64,000 nt of DNA from Lamellibrachia satsuma (taxonomy: Eukaryota; Annelida; Polychaeta; Sabellida; Siboglinidae): assembly GCA_033239005.1 (NCBI GenBank), contig BSQZ01000036.1, forward strand, positions 6,301,501 to 6,365,500. The letters run 5' to 3'. A model generated the notes under the pieces. The model searched no databases. It was not told the origin of the DNA and saw only the letters and a program-made list of their open reading frames with translations. The stretch's first letter is position 1. Every line of letters starts with the position of its first letter. A program made the position numbers and the translations under genes. Positions 1 to 13,293 of this stretch are shown here, in pieces.

Positions 1-459
1 AGCATCCATCAGATGTATACTGACCAACTTTTTGTATTATTCAGACACAAATATTTCCAAAGCGCAATTGATGATCTAATTGTATATCGACTTGTTTACT
101 ATGTGATATCATGCAGTATCTTCTGTGGGATGTGAGCCACAGATCATTCTCACATGGAGTACTTGAACCAAAGATATGCTTCAACTAAACAAGTTATTCC
201 TGGTTGTTTTCCAGAAGACTGACAGAAAGGCTCCGTCATTCTATTCGCATTACTTTTTGACTGTTTTCTCAAGCGCTATGTTTTATCAGTGAGTCCCTGT
301 GTTATCTTGTTGCACTAGTTATACACTATGCAGTATATATATATGCTGTCTCTATACACTGAAGCCACATACACTCTGTTATGTGAATTGTTTTCTCTTG
401 GTAGCTGGTTTATTGGGTACAGTGTCAGTTCTGTGGTTTTGGTGCCATTGCTGATTGAT

Positions 460-3400
460 ATGACTGACGACTCTCAAGGTAAGAGTCAGACCACCCAGAC
501 CACCCAGACCACTCAGACCACCCAGACCACCCAGACCACCAAGACCACTCAGACCACCCACATTATATAGATTCCCCGTACACAAGACAGATCTTTTTTG
601 GACGGATACCGTCATATTACATTGTAATAAGGATTTATTTAGAATGGAAAAATAATGATAAACTACATATTTTCTTGTGTTTATATCACATGTTTAAAAT
701 CAAATGAAAATCCAACAGAACTAAGCGATTTTATTTGACGTAGGTATGCCTATGTTTCATAGCCTGATAGATGCCAACATTCAATTGGAATAGGAATGCT
801 CTAGATGTGTTATATGATATGGCTTCATATGGGTTTTTTCAATTTCAAGTCAAAAATACGGATTTCGACCAAAAAATAAGGCATGTGTGTGAGAGAGCAG
901 ATGGAAGCACGGAATCTAAAGAGATATTCAATGTGGATTCGTTATTTTAGGTTATTACCCAAATTCCTTATCATAAACATTTTTAAACACCACTCACTAA
1001 ATGAGGCATGCACACGGCAAGCAGAGGAACAGATCATGACAAATCAAAGCTTAATCAAAATATGTGCTTGTTGACATATATTTGGATGTAGATAGATGTA
1101 TGCATGTTTGTATTTTTGTGTGTTCCTGCAAGTGTGCACGTTGCACTGTGAATGTTTCTTTCATACCGAAGTGAAGATTTAAAATAAATGAACACTTCCT
1201 CTGTCTCCAGTTACAAGGCATGTTACATATAATTATGCCCCATATGCCATGCATGCTAAATTGGAGGGAAAATGTATTTACTTGTGTTTGTCTTCTGAGC
1301 AACTGTGGAAAATAGACAAAAGGAAGAAGAAAAAACATGAAAACAGACTGGAAGCATTCTTAGTAAAACAATACCGTTGCCAAACAAAGTAATATTGTGA
1401 CAGGCAAGACTGAAGAATTACAAAGCAGGGTTTGTTTTGACAGCATCTACCGGGTACTAGGTAGTGAGAGGTATCCCATGGAGAGAGTTGAAGTGCTGGC
1501 TTTTCTTTAATGTTGTGTACAGCACAAGTTGTTTTACTTATTTTTTTGTATTCTGTTAGCAGTTTATTTTAACCATTAATATGTGTATCACAATTACTGA
1601 ACGCTGCTGAGGTTGGCTGCTCTGAATGTATGAGGCTGGTTAGTTGCTTCTGAGAATAGACATGGAAAGAAGACCTAGTTAACAAGATTATGTTGTTTAT
1701 AAACTAAATGTGTGTTTAATTTACATAAAATAAGAATGATACAAATAACTAAGTAAAACTTAAATTTTATAATATACACAAATAATATTATGTGTGTGTC
1801 TGTCTAAAGTGTATACATGTGTGTGAGTGTACACATACATGTGTGAGTGTACACGTGTGTGGGTGTACATATGTGTGAGTGTTTACATGTGTGTGAGTGC
1901 ATACATGTGTGTGAGTGTACACATACATGTGTGAGTGTACACGTGTGTGAGTGTATACATGTATGTGAGTGTACACATACGTGTGTGAGTGTACACATAC
2001 ATGTGTGAGTGTGCACATACTTGTGTTAATATATACATATGTGTGTGAATGTATACATACGTGTTTGAGTGATTGAGTAAATTAGTTAGTGAGTTTATTA
2101 TGTTTAAAACATTAATATGTTTAAAACCAAGGTTGACGAATCTCAGGAGGACGGGTTACATGTTGGACTCTCGATAAGCCAATGGCATCCTTGTCCACTT
2201 GCCATCTGGGCCTTTGCCTTGGTTGGCAATCTTGTTAAATCATATCTTAATACATTTTTTTTTCAAGTCAGACTAAACATACTAAGCATATCACCTTGTT
2301 GTATATAATTTGTAGTACCAGGTACAAAGATCCCTACCTAGAGTTGACAAGCGTGAAATGGTTATTAACCAGGGTGATTATAATGTGTTGCTTCCTCCTT
2401 GTGCATGATGGAATGTCTCAGTAACGTCCAAACGTCTATTAACTTTGTCTATATAGCTTGTCCATAATTATCACTGCCAGTGACCGAATGGCCGCACCCT
2501 ATAGGTTGTTGATTTGTGGGCCTCACACTCGCGGCCAGGTGTGGTCGAGTGCGTGTTTATGTTATGGTGTGCCTGCAAGTACTCTTAGCATTTGCACATG
2601 TGTGCGTAGTTTGTAGCTAATACCTCACTAATTATGTGTGCGCATACATGTCTTTGTGCATACATGCATGAATGCATGCAGTTGTGTGTATGTGCATTTT
2701 GTGCATACATACATGTATGCACACACGCATGCACACACGCATGCATACACACGCATGCATACACAGAGTAACATTTATTATGCTATGCAATGTAAATGTG
2801 TAACATGCCCTGGAAACACAGAGCTGATTGTCTTAATCTATGACATTAACAATACCAAGAGATTGTCTTTATGACCGCTGTACCCACTGTGCCCACTATG
2901 CCACCCTGTACCCACTATGCCACCCTGTGCCTACTGTGCCACACGATGCCCACTGTACCACACGATGCCCACTGTGCCATTTTGTGCCCACTGTGCCATT
3001 ATGTGCCCACCATGCCAATCTGTGCCCACTGTGCCAGCCTGTGCCCACTGTGCCACACCGTGCCCACTGTGCCACTCTGTCAACCAGCCACATGCGAGTG
3101 AGAAGAAAGCACATAACCTGCAACATTAATTACTGTTCCATGAATACTGCGTTGTTAATGTGAAGCACAGAGCAGACATAATTTAATTTTGAGAAATTAA
3201 ACAGTTCTGCTTCAGATATTAGTAATGGTGTACATTTTCTCTTATGATGTTAATTTGTTGGTGAACACAAGACAATAAATTTTACCCATCACAAATATTA
3301 TTCTGGTTGTGCTTCACTGCAGTCACATATCTAGGACCTCGCAAAGGGGAGGCCAAAGGGGGCAAGTCTGGTCACCCATTAGTTTACCATTCTGCCATGT

Positions 3401-6400
3401 GTTGGCGCAACACGGGGGGGGCATGGCCTAATGATCACCCCTAAATACCCCCTTGCCTCACTGACAGTTATATGCATTGTTTTTACAAATTAAATAAGAG
3501 ATAATCGCTTATTTTGTAATTTGTTTTTCAGACCTTGATGAAAGTTGGTGCTTAGTTGACAACTGTCATACAACTGTCACACAACTGTCATACAAGATGT
3601 CACAAAGATGTCGACTTACAAAGGCAAAAATCTTGGTTCTTGGTTCAGAGGGCGTTGGGAAGACAGGTTGGTGTTTACTAACATTTCACAATCTACATGT
3701 TGGTGTCGGTTCTCTCTCATTTGCAGAAAAACAGTGATCAGTGGACAAATCATTTGAGTTATTTTTTGGATAATCATAGCTTGTCGTGTGTAAATTTTGT
3801 CCATGTAATACTCAAACTTCTCTCCTGTACAGGCCAACCATCATGTTCCTTGCACATTTTGTTGAATGTTATGCTATGTTATTTTTTATTTTTGTACTTC
3901 TTTAGTTCAGCTTGAACAAAACAGGTTAATTAATTAATATGTGCAATTTTTACTGCAATTTTATTTGAGTGCAATTGTAAAACATTTGTCTGTGTTTAAT
4001 CTCATCAAACCACAGAATCTTAATGTAACTATAATTCACATAAATGTTAATTCATTATATTCACAAATTAAAAATCAGACAATGCTAGATGAATTAAGTA
4101 TTTATATGAAACTATATCACGTATAGATAAATTTAATAACACATATAAATTAGATGACATATTTAAATGAATTATTCTTACAGTACCAGGTAGATGTTCA
4201 AAACAGTTGCTTAAATCGCATTTTACACCTAATAATGGTGAAACTGATTCAAAATTCTTCATATTATGATATTGATCATTTCAATTCCTTGGTAAACAAT
4301 AGCTTTAATTGCTTTGATATAAATAGCGCTAATATACCTGTTTGAGGCACCTATAAGTGACCCAGTTTATTCAGTTTAAATAAGTATGCTACCCATGCCA
4401 CTGTCAACTGCTGCTGACAGTTCATCCACAAGCACTGCTGCACCCTTTCCATAAACACTGCTGCACGCCCGTCCAGCCGCCCCTCATAAACATGTCAGCC
4501 CTCCCAACAAAACATCCCCACAAATCCAACTTCCTCTTCCCTATATAGCTGCTGAACTAGCGTGTTAATTGCCAACCTCCAGCAGTTTGGATAACCATGT
4601 CTCCTACTTCCTATTACTGGTAAAATCCCTGACAGAAATTATCTGCTCAACATGTGTCTGCTTTAAGTGTTCTGACTAACTGCCTCCATTTCTTCACTAT
4701 GCCAGTTGTACCCTCCCTCTCTGCGATATTAATCCCTATGTGTACTAAAATAGATCCTCCCTTGCCAGGACCCATGATTTTTTTCACCCTCTCTGTGATA
4801 GCCTCTATTATTGCAACTGGAAAGCAAACCACCATGTCGTCCCCTTGTTTAGTCCTCTGTCAGTCTTCAGTCAGTCATAAGAACTCATCATTATTACAAA
4901 CTGATGGGGATGATGTATTCTGTGGCTACCGTAGTGAGACCAACATCCTACAGCTGTAATCAGTCCATCTTTGCCTTTCAACACTGTCTTAACTATCTTC
5001 AGTCCTTGGCTCCATCAAATTATCCCTTGATCTGATTGTACTCAGTCCTACTTCTTTGAGGTCAGCACACAGACACACAGACTACTGCACCTTAAATACA
5101 ACATATGTTCTAATCTTATATAACAAAAGTTTCTTGAAGTTACTTCATACAGATGGTTATCCCAAATACTTGCTGTAAATTAACTTTCACCCATAAGGTT
5201 AATGCTAAGTGTGGATTAACTTTTAGGTCACAATAATCTGCACACAAATATTAAGTGACGGGAGTAATAAAACAGAATGACACATGTAAATGATACAGCA
5301 CATTATTCACCCAAAACCATGTTCTGACATGCTTTATATGACATAAATACAAAAACAACAGTTGAATCTTCTAACAGTTGGGGTTTTGGCTTTGTTCTCC
5401 TATATAGCCCTCTACAGCAGATCATGAACAACATATGTCAATCATGTGTAACGCCATCAAAATATAATTGAAGAAGTCAAGTAAAGGTTATCTAGAGCCC
5501 ATGCAGATATCCTGAAAATACTACTTGATTGACAGGTGATTACTTGATTGACAGCTGTCTTCAGTGGAATGTTCCTTATTCAGTGTCAATCAGTCTGGTC
5601 CTGTTGCAATATGACATGTTATGTGTAACATTGTTTGCTTTTATGGAGTGCTGGGTTTAGTATATAATTGCATGATTGAGTTGCGTTTGCTATGGTTATC
5701 ATAGCATCTAGCAGAACAGTAAACAGCCCTTGTCGCATTCAGTTATTGGCACACATTCCACTCTTGCGTGTGTCACTGTTTAATGCTGTGATTACTATCA
5801 CCTTGAGTGGCATGCAGCGGTGGCTAGGCCCATTATGAATCTACACAGCATTTCATGTTCAATTAAATTCAACACACATTCAGAGATTACTGGTTTATGA
5901 AGCTTCTGTTTGCATATTATATCTGACTGTGTAAATATGCAGCCAATGATAACATTGTGCCTGATAATATGTCTGGTCAGAAGTTCTTATATTACAACCT
6001 TTTGGTAATAAACCAGGAATGTCACGGTTAATAGTTTTAATGTTACATGAAAGATTGACTCCAGTCTCAAGAACTGTTCAACATGCGTACAACAATTTCA
6101 GAAAAACAGACACATTCTTGTATCTTAAGTAGGTTAACATCTGGGAAATATTTGTATTATTTTCTGAAAAAGTATATTTTTTTATTTGGCATGTATCATT
6201 TCACTAACTAGGCCTATATGTTACACACACATCCAATCATTAATGACAATACTACTTTCACCATCATCTCCACCTCCATATCCACCACCACCACCACCAA
6301 TTCACCACCATCACTACAACCACATGCACCACCACCACCACCATCATCCCTGCCACCACCACAACCACCACCACCACCACCAGTACCACCATCATCACAA

Positions 6401-9400
6401 CTACCACCAATACACCACCACCACCAATACTTCACCACCATCACCAATACACCACCACCATTACCACTGCCATCACTACAACCACCACTGCCACCACCAC
6501 CATCACTGCCACCGCCACCACCACCACCACCACCACCACCACTATCATTTACCTCTCATATAATCTGATGGCCTTCGTTCATTATCTGCCAGTTTATGGT
6601 GCTTAGTTTTTTTTGTCACTGATATAATGACAATTACAGAACAATTTGAGTTTGGTTTCATGTTTTATGTGAAAACATCATTACCGCAATCAGCTTCATC
6701 AGTAACCTTCACATATATGTCATGTGTTTGGTTACAGCATTTGCCGTGCGTTACATAACAAAAAGATTCATTGGAGAATATGACTCAAACAAAGGTAAGT
6801 ATACATTATATACCCGGTGTGTGTGTGTGCATATATATATATATATATATTCCACATGTCTGTGTCATTAAAATAAAACTCCCAAATAAATCACTAAACT
6901 AAGTTTGCTATTATAAACAGACATGGAGCCTGAGCTGGTTTCTGTAGATATCAGTAATATCTATGACACATCTAATTATATGATGGGATGCCGAGGCGTC
7001 CCTAGATAGAAGGGAAAATGACCCTATGTTTGTTACTGCAAGTTGCACTCTAGGAGCGTACATAAAATCATACAGATAAACCACATGTTGCAACCCATGA
7101 CAAAGTGGACTAACCATTTGTACATTCATGTAAAAACAGAAAGGCGGGGCCCATAAGTTAAAATATGTTTATAAATAAATCAATTATAAAAGGTCCATGT
7201 CATTAAAGAAGGTAAGGTTGTGGTGAAGTCTCTGATCAGTAAACTGTCACATTTAATGTTTCTGCTGCTGGCAAACCAATGTCTTACAACAGCAGAGTAT
7301 TTAGGGTTATTTAATTACAAGTGTGTGCACACAAGTAACCACATTATATAGTCAGAGCATAGAATCCAAAGTTATAATAACTAACACTGGTAATTGTTAA
7401 TAACTATAGTGACAAAATGATGATTTATTGGGATGCGTGATTTGTTGAGCACTACAGTCAGTAAGAAGCAAGTTATTTATTTGTGACGATTAAGAATGTT
7501 AGTACAGACTGAAAATGCATTACTGCCCAACTGCCAAATGGTTTTGTGACACCTGATATCTGAACACCAGAAAATGTACCAGCGCACGCCTGTGGCTTTG
7601 GCAGTCGAATTCTGCAGATTCCTACATGTAAATAGTGAAGTCAGGCCTTAATACGGCTGTCAGAGATGCATACCGCTGCCTGAGATGTGTACGGCTGCCA
7701 GAGATGTGTATAGACCAATAACCTATCTATTACACACATCAATGTTTGGCTCAAATTTCACACAACTTGCGAGTTTTAATGGGTTTCTCGAGTCATTGGG
7801 TATATGAGTGGCTTTATATCACATTTGTTTCTTTGACTCTTATGTTATCTACATTTCCATTAAGTGCTAATAACTCATGAGATTGCTTTGGTTACTTTAT
7901 TTCTCTGAGATGCTGTCCAAGGCAATACCTTTGGGTCAATCGTGTCTATGCTCTGTTTATCTCTGTGCAGTGATTTCATAAAGTGTGTTCATGTAGGCTA
8001 GCACAAAATATTGTGCCAACAATAAAAAAATTTGTTTTTTAACATATATATGCTGTAACTTCAATATAAAATTTGTACTACACATTTTGAAAGAATAATA
8101 ATGGTTGTGATAAAGCAAGCATGGTATGATGAATATAGAGTTGCGCCACCTTTTGAACGAGTTGGCCAAAGGTGGTGTAATCTACCTGAGAATAATTCGT
8201 ACGATGAGGATGTCCAGGTTGTAATCTGCTGGGCAATGACTGATATGATGAGGACGTCCAGGTTGTAATCTGCCTGACAATGACTCATATGATGAGGCGT
8301 CTACGTTGTAATCTGTCTGACAATGACTCATGATGAGGCATCCAGATTGTAATATACCTGACAGTGACTCATGTGATGAGGCATCCAGGTTGTAATATAC
8401 CTGACAGTGACTCATATAATGAGGACGCCCTGGTTGTAATCTGCCTGACAATGACTCACATGATGAGGTGTCCAGGTTGTAATCTACCTGACAATGACGA
8501 GATGTACATGTTTTAATTAAATGCAGCAAGAACATGTAGCAGAATAACTGTTATGTTTATGCAAACTAATAACTTATACGAAATGTTCTCTCTCACCAGT
8601 GGTAAATACTACTGTTTAGTCTTTGATATTTTGGTTTCAGAAATGGTCTACACACACAGGGTAGTTGTCGACAGGAATGATGTAACACTAGAGATCTTAG
8701 ACTCTGCACACAGTGTAAGTTAATAAGTTGTGTTATTTTAATTTCTAGAAAATAACATGGTATTTGATCAATTATGACCTAACCCTAATGTCTCATATGC
8801 CAGCAGTGTAGTACATAGTGTAGTTTATCCCATCTTTCTTGCCAGGTCAGTTAATTTTCTTTCGAAAATTTTTGACAGGTTTACCAAATATAATCAATCT
8901 AACTACAATGATAATGGGATTTCTATAATACAGGTGTATATGCTAATTTGCATTTTTTACACTAATAAAGCTTTACAATGTTTTGTATAATTATAATCAA
9001 AACTTTATAATTGCATACAGTCGTGGTTAGTATTGAATAGATACATTTTATTATTGTGCCAGTTGGTGATATTGATGTGATATGATGAATACACTTGGGG
9101 AGCAATTACATTGGAATTAAAATGCCAATACAAATTCCAGAATTGGAATTGGTGGTTTTTATAATTGGAATTGGAGAAAATATAATTGGTATTTTCAATT
9201 ACTTACTAAATACATTTTTTATTACTTTAATTATTACATCATGTAACTTTTTAACTCAAATTATTTGCTACAAATACTCAATACAATACGCTATGCTGCA
9301 TATATCGTGTGTTTGCCATTAGGCATTATGTACCATAATATGCAGAAAATAATAAAGTTGCTCTAAAATATGTTTTTTTTGGCATTGAGTATATCTATGC

Positions 9401-11486
9401 ATGGTTGATTATAGTTAGTTATGGAATTGGACTTTTTTGGTGGATTTGTTATGTGGAATTGACATAATGTAACTGACCCAAAGTTTGCTGTTGAATGGTC
9501 AGATGGATTACATGACTCTTGATAATCACGTGAAGTGGGCAGACGGCTATGTGTGTCTGTACTCGGTGATGGACGGCGCTAGCTTCCAACATGTCGACGA
9601 ACTGCTGCGCAAGTTGTGCACCAACAAGACAGAAGAGGGCAGCACTCCTGTTGTTATTGTCGCCAACAAGGCTGACCTGACGCACGCTCGGGTCGTGTCG
9701 GAGGACGACGGACGCGAGATGGCGCGACGCTGTCATTGCGCCTTCTACGAGGTGGGCTACCGTATATATATATTATATTAGTGAGCACCAAGATAAACGG
9801 ATGTGTCTAGGATATTACTGCCTGTTGCTGTTAGTTGTAGTAGATGGAGAAGTTTCAAATTGGAAATCGGTTTTGAGTGGGGTACCTCAAGGATCAGTAT
9901 TAGGACCTATAATATTATTCTTAATATATATCAATGACTTGGACGACAGTATAAAAAGTAACGTACTGAAATTTGCGGATGACACAAAACTGTTTAGAAA
10001 GGTTAATACTGATGGTGATAAACAACATTTACAAAACGACAGATTAGTGAAATGGTCTGAGAAATGGCAGATGTTGTTCAATTTTGGGAAATGTAAATGC
10101 CTACATACAAGACATGGGAACTTGGATGTAAACTATAAAATGGGAGATACTGTTCTGGGTACTACTGTAAAAGAAAAGGACTTAGGAGTTACAATAGGCG
10201 CTGATATGAACCTTTCAGAGCAGTGTGGTATTGCAGCTTCAAAGGGTAATCAAATTCTTGGATTGATTAGAAGAAACATAACATACAAGGGAAAAAAGTA
10301 AATTATACCTCTTTATAAAGCAATAGTTATACCTCATTTATAATACTGTATACAAGCATGGAGACCATATCGTAAGAAGGATATAGATACGCTTGAACGC
10401 ATACAAAGAAGAGCAACTAAAATGATTCCAGAACTTAGAGACCTTAGTTATGAAGAATGCCTGAAAGAATGTGGTTTAACAACTCTAGAGACAAGGAGGT
10501 TAAGAGGAGATCAGATTGAAGTTTTTAAGATATTGAATGGGTATGAAAATATTGATAGAAATGTTTTTCTCACTCAAGAAGGATAGCAGAACAAGAGGAC
10601 ATGAGGTAAAATTAGTAAAGGATCAATGTAGATTGGACATCAGGAAGCACTCGTTCTCACAGAGGACAATAAATGAATGGAACAAATTGTCTACAGATTG
10701 TGTAACTGCTAGCAGCGTGAATAGTTGACACATATCTCAGGAGGGTGGGTTATAAGTAGATGAACATTGTTGGACTCTCGATAAGCCAATGGCTTCCTTG
10801 TCTACTTGCCATCTGGGCCTTTGGCTTGGATGGCAAATCTTGTTATCTCTGTGCTCATAAATTTAATGCAGTTGGTAAAGGTTTATGTGGCAGTTGCGTG
10901 GTAGAGCGTTGGACTGCCGGTGAAGAGGACTGGGCCTGGCGTCATTTCGAAACTTCTGCAATTTCGTTCACCCCACTTTGCCTGTATCTTTCGGAAGAGA
11001 CACTAAAAGCTGTTGGTCCCTTCTATCTGATGTTTATGCCAAGAAAGTAAAAAGATCCCATGCAGGGAAACACCTGTTGTGGACTCAAGACGCTGAAATA
11101 AACCATCAGTCATGACACTGGGTCCTCGACCATGTAATAAACAATGAATTTATCAACATAAATATATGGATATTTTGTGGTAATTTCAAGTTGTTTAAGA
11201 CCATTTCATACCAGCTACAATTCTGGATGTAGTTTATTATTGTTATAATCTATATGACTTCTGGATTGTTGCTATAAAAAGTGTAAAGAAGCTTGAGGTG
11301 TTGTGTTGCCAGGTGTCAATAGCAGAAAGTGCAGACGGCGTGCAGGAGGTGGTCTCAGAGCTGTTACGACAGATCAAACGTCACTTTGTTGCCAGTCAGA
11401 TGGTTAACGAGAAACGCTCAACACTTCGTGGCGTCAAGCGCGTCCTCAAGAAGAAGATCTACCGCAGTAAGAGTGACACTATGTGA
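460..11486 (+). CDS. Ras-like small GTPase, RASL11/RERG group (6 exons)
   Basis: Exons 460-478, 3532-3666, 6738-6794, 8641-8714, 9503-9751 and 11313-11486 join in phase with AG/GT borders to give 235 residues. Visible motifs: P-loop GSEGVGKT (G1), the RFIGEYD stretch before switch I that is typical of RASL11/RERG proteins, G4 NKAD, and FYEVSIAES around G5. The G3 motif DxxG(Q) is replaced by DSAHS and no clear switch-I threonine is seen, as in other atypical Ras-like proteins, so normal GTP hydrolysis is doubtful (inference). The C-terminus is basic (KRVLKKKIYRSKSDTM) and has no CAAX box, so it is probably not prenylated. Exon 1 and the start at 460 are the weakest part. The same frame runs back to an ATG at 328, and an internal ATG at 3597 would give a 207-residue protein. 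Intron 5 (9752-11312) holds a same-strand CR1 3' piece and a SINE. RASL11A, RASL11B, RERG or RASL12 cannot be separated by eye. Confidence 0.85.
487..560. repeat. 9-bp minisatellite beside exon 1 donor
   Basis: About eight tandem copies of a 9-bp unit (cagaccacc with variants) begin eight bases after the exon 1 splice junction of the RASL-like gene. Confidence 0.9.
561..1785. other. intron sequence, nothing recognised
   Basis: AT-rich first-intron sequence of the RASL-like gene. Short open frames show no recognisable domain. Confidence 0.6.
1790..2070. repeat. GT-rich degenerate minisatellite
   Basis: Repeats of gtgtgagtgtacacatacat and shorter variants. Open frames within it are low-complexity by-products. 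Confidence 0.9.
2118..2250 (+). mobile_element. CR1-like LINE 3' tail
   Basis: Starts near tctcaggagg, contains ggactctcgataagccaatgg and cttgccatctgggcc, and ends in ggcaatcttgttaaatc. It is nearly identical to the tail that follows the reverse-transcriptase relic at 9.8-10.86 kb, so it is a severely 5'-truncated insertion. Confidence 0.85.
2640..2770. repeat. ATGC/CATG-rich simple repeat
   Basis: Runs of gcatacat, acacacgcatgc and similar motifs over about 130 bp. Confidence 0.7.
2880..3085. repeat. 19-bp minisatellite, about 10 copies
   Basis: Unit cactgtgccacactgtgcc with variants, repeated head to tail. Open frames cross it on both strands but encode only the repeat. Confidence 0.9.
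3305..3480. repeat. dispersed repeat, copy 1
   Basis: The block from tctaggacctcgcaaag through cacccattagtttaccat to cccctaaataccc reappears diverged at 55,545-55,705. Identity unknown. Confidence 0.6.
4375..5000 (-). mobile_element. CR1-like LINE ORF1 (esterase) fragment
   Basis: On the minus strand 4835-4647 encodes an SGNH-esterase-like piece (TERVKKIMGPGKGGSILVHIG) that parallels ORF1 of the element at 21.6-22.56 kb. Downstream minus-strand sequence to about 4375 matches the ORF1 C-terminal part (LYREEEVGF) with frame breaks. Non-functional fragment in intron 2 of the RASL-like gene. Confidence 0.75.
5001..6250. other. intron sequence, nothing recognised
   Basis: AT-rich intron 2 sequence with no repeat array or homology that I recognise. 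Confidence 0.5.
6255..6545. repeat. (CAC/CAT)n trinucleotide repeat
   Basis: About 290 bp of cac/cat/act triplets. Poly-His, poly-Pro and poly-Thr frames across it are artefacts of composition. Confidence 0.9.
6795..8170. other. intron 3 sequence, nothing recognised
   Basis: Between exons 3 and 4 of the RASL-like gene. It has a short (AT)n at 6832-6850 and otherwise no recognisable content. Confidence 0.5.
8176..8505. repeat. about 45-bp minisatellite
   Basis: Seven or so diverged units built around tgacaatgactcatatgatg and ccaggttgtaatctgcc in intron 3 of the RASL-like gene. Confidence 0.85.
9801..10860 (+). mobile_element. CR1-like LINE, 3' reverse-transcriptase end plus 3'UTR
   Basis: A partial ORF2 starts inside the reverse transcriptase: GVPQGSVLGP, then FADDTKLF with the catalytic A-DD core, then KEKDLGVTIG. 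After a TAA at 10,299-10,301 the frame continues as a diverged C-terminal region (RIQRRATKMIPELR, HSFSQRTINEWNKL) to about 10,728. The 3'UTR ends in a ggatggcaaatcttgtta tail shared with other copies here. It is 5'-truncated and broken, and lies in intron 5 of the RASL-like gene in the same orientation. CR1/L2-type assignment rests on the RT motifs and the linked ORF1 esterase in a sister copy. Confidence 0.88.
10885..11100 (+). mobile_element. tRNA-derived SINE, copy 1
   Basis: The head resembles a tRNA: ggtagagcgttggactgcc (A-box region) and tttcgaaact (weak B box). The body, with tcggaagagacactaaaagc and cccatgcaggg, matches the reverse-strand copy at 38,520-38,788. It follows the LINE tail directly. 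Confidence 0.75.
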
Positions 11487-11913
11487 CACTATGTAGAGTG
11501 TCATGGGTCTCACACGGCCTGTATTCTCACCAAACTCTTTCATAATTCTCACATACTCAGTTACACTGAAGTTATGAAAAATCAGAATTATGAATTTTGG
11601 TTCATTGACAACTATTTCATTTTGTATATGCCAATGACTGTTTATTATTTACTTAGCACCAAATGAAACTGTAGAATAGTTGTTCCACCACGTGTGCATG
11701 TAACCAACTATGCAATTTATATTATTTGAGGAAACTGATTTGGTGTAGAAACATGACACTATGATAAAAAAGCATGGACACATTTTAAATATATGATCAT
11801 CATTTATGAAAACTTAGATACCTGAGACATTTCATGTTTAGGGAAACTTACATACCAGAGATATTCACCGAAACAAATCATTGCAGTAACCAGCTCCTGC
11901 ATTTGTCATATCC

Positions 11914-11945
<32 letters not shown>

Positions 11946-12550
11946 GTATACATTTGTCCTGTCAGTTGTATCTACAGATAAGGTGGTGTGATCATTTACA
12001 TAATACACAGTGAGCAGTTAGGCGAGGGTTCACTCTTACGCTGACACCTTCATGCCCATGTAGAAATTACTACATTTTCTGTGAGCACGTGTACATGCAT
12101 GCATGTCATATTTCAGTCACTGTGTGTGTTTATGAACATGTATACATGTTAGTGTGGTAAGGATTTAAAGAAATCAACTAAATGATTGGCAGTACAGCAC
12201 AGTATTAAACTCTTGAAGCGATTTCATTAAGTGACCTCATAAAATGTTGTTTTTTCGTAAACCCAGTTTTGCACATAAATAATGATCAACACTGCAGTGT
12301 AATGAGCAATTCTACCATCGTTGTTATATTATCTTAATTACATACTACCATGGTTTCCCATGCAAGAGACTGACACAGCAGACAGTGATAACTCACAACT
12401 GTAGGAAAGCCAGACAGTACTCAGCTGTTGCTGTCTCAGTTCTTTCCCTTGTAAAGAAGTGGTTAACTTGTAGCAATTAGCACCATAAGAATTGAGGCAT
12501 TGTCATTATGAGGCCTGACAATTTGAGAAGTAACTTACTATAATCAAGCT
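11487..12550. other. intergenic, 3' of the RASL-like gene
   Basis: AT-rich sequence with an (AT)n run at about 11,917-11,945. I see no clear AATAAA signal close to the stop codon. Confidence 0.5.
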
Positions 12551-12555
12551 ACACT

Positions 12556-12558
12556 GTG

Positions 12559-12598
<40 letters not shown>

Positions 12599-12602
12599 TT
12601 TG
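12556..12602. repeat. (GTGC)n microsatellite
   Basis: About eleven copies of tgcg/gtgc. Confidence 0.9.
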
Positions 12603-12784
12603 TGTCGTGTGTATGTATGTTTGTAATGCTACTCCTGGACGTTTCGGTCTTTCAGGGTTTCATCCGCGACCTCAGGAAGGAGTTGTACCACTAGTATTTT
12701 TTCAAAATTCCCCCTCTATGCTATGTGAACAATTACATACGGTTGTTTCTAACGTCATGCACTGTTACTTGTTCCAAGTTATAT

Positions 12785-13005
12785 AAACCATCGCTAAACG
12801 CAACCATAGATGCCAGTATTACATCACAATTTTTAGTTGGATACCTAGAAGACATCAATATATTAACTGGCAGCACCAAGTACCAAAGCATAGATGGATA
12901 TTTCTGTGATAATGTTGCGTATACAGAAAATATTGTTATTATAATAGTCACAAACTACAGAATTATCCCGCTTGGAGGATGGGTGTCTTTGCCAGTCTAG
13001 TTAAT
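12785..13005 (+). repeat. dispersed repeat family B, copy 1
   Basis: From gccagtattacatcacaatt through tagatggatatttctgtgat to cttggaggatgggtgtcttt. A diverged copy in the same orientation lies at 35,090-35,310. No coding potential; possibly a SINE or MITE. Confidence 0.7.
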
Positions 13006-13293
13006 CAATAACTAAGTAAACGTAACATCTGACAGTCAGTAACAACAATTTCTAAAAATAACACCAATACAAGTTCATTAAAAACCTCATTTTGCAAAAA
13101 ATCAGAGCTACCTAGCATTCAATGACATGCCAGCTTGTTTGTGCAGATTCGTTATTTAGTGTTGGTGAAGTCATCGGAGAACCTGGCTATCATGTCCAAT
13201 AACTGTAGCCAATTATAGAACCTGCTACAACACCAGCCAATCTCCATATAAGGAAAATATCAGAGCATTTTCTCGGCAGGCAATGCTCGGTAT

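Noticed and set aside
6186..6568. Poly-His / poly-Pro protein
   Set aside because: Trinucleotide (CAY)n repeat in an intron.
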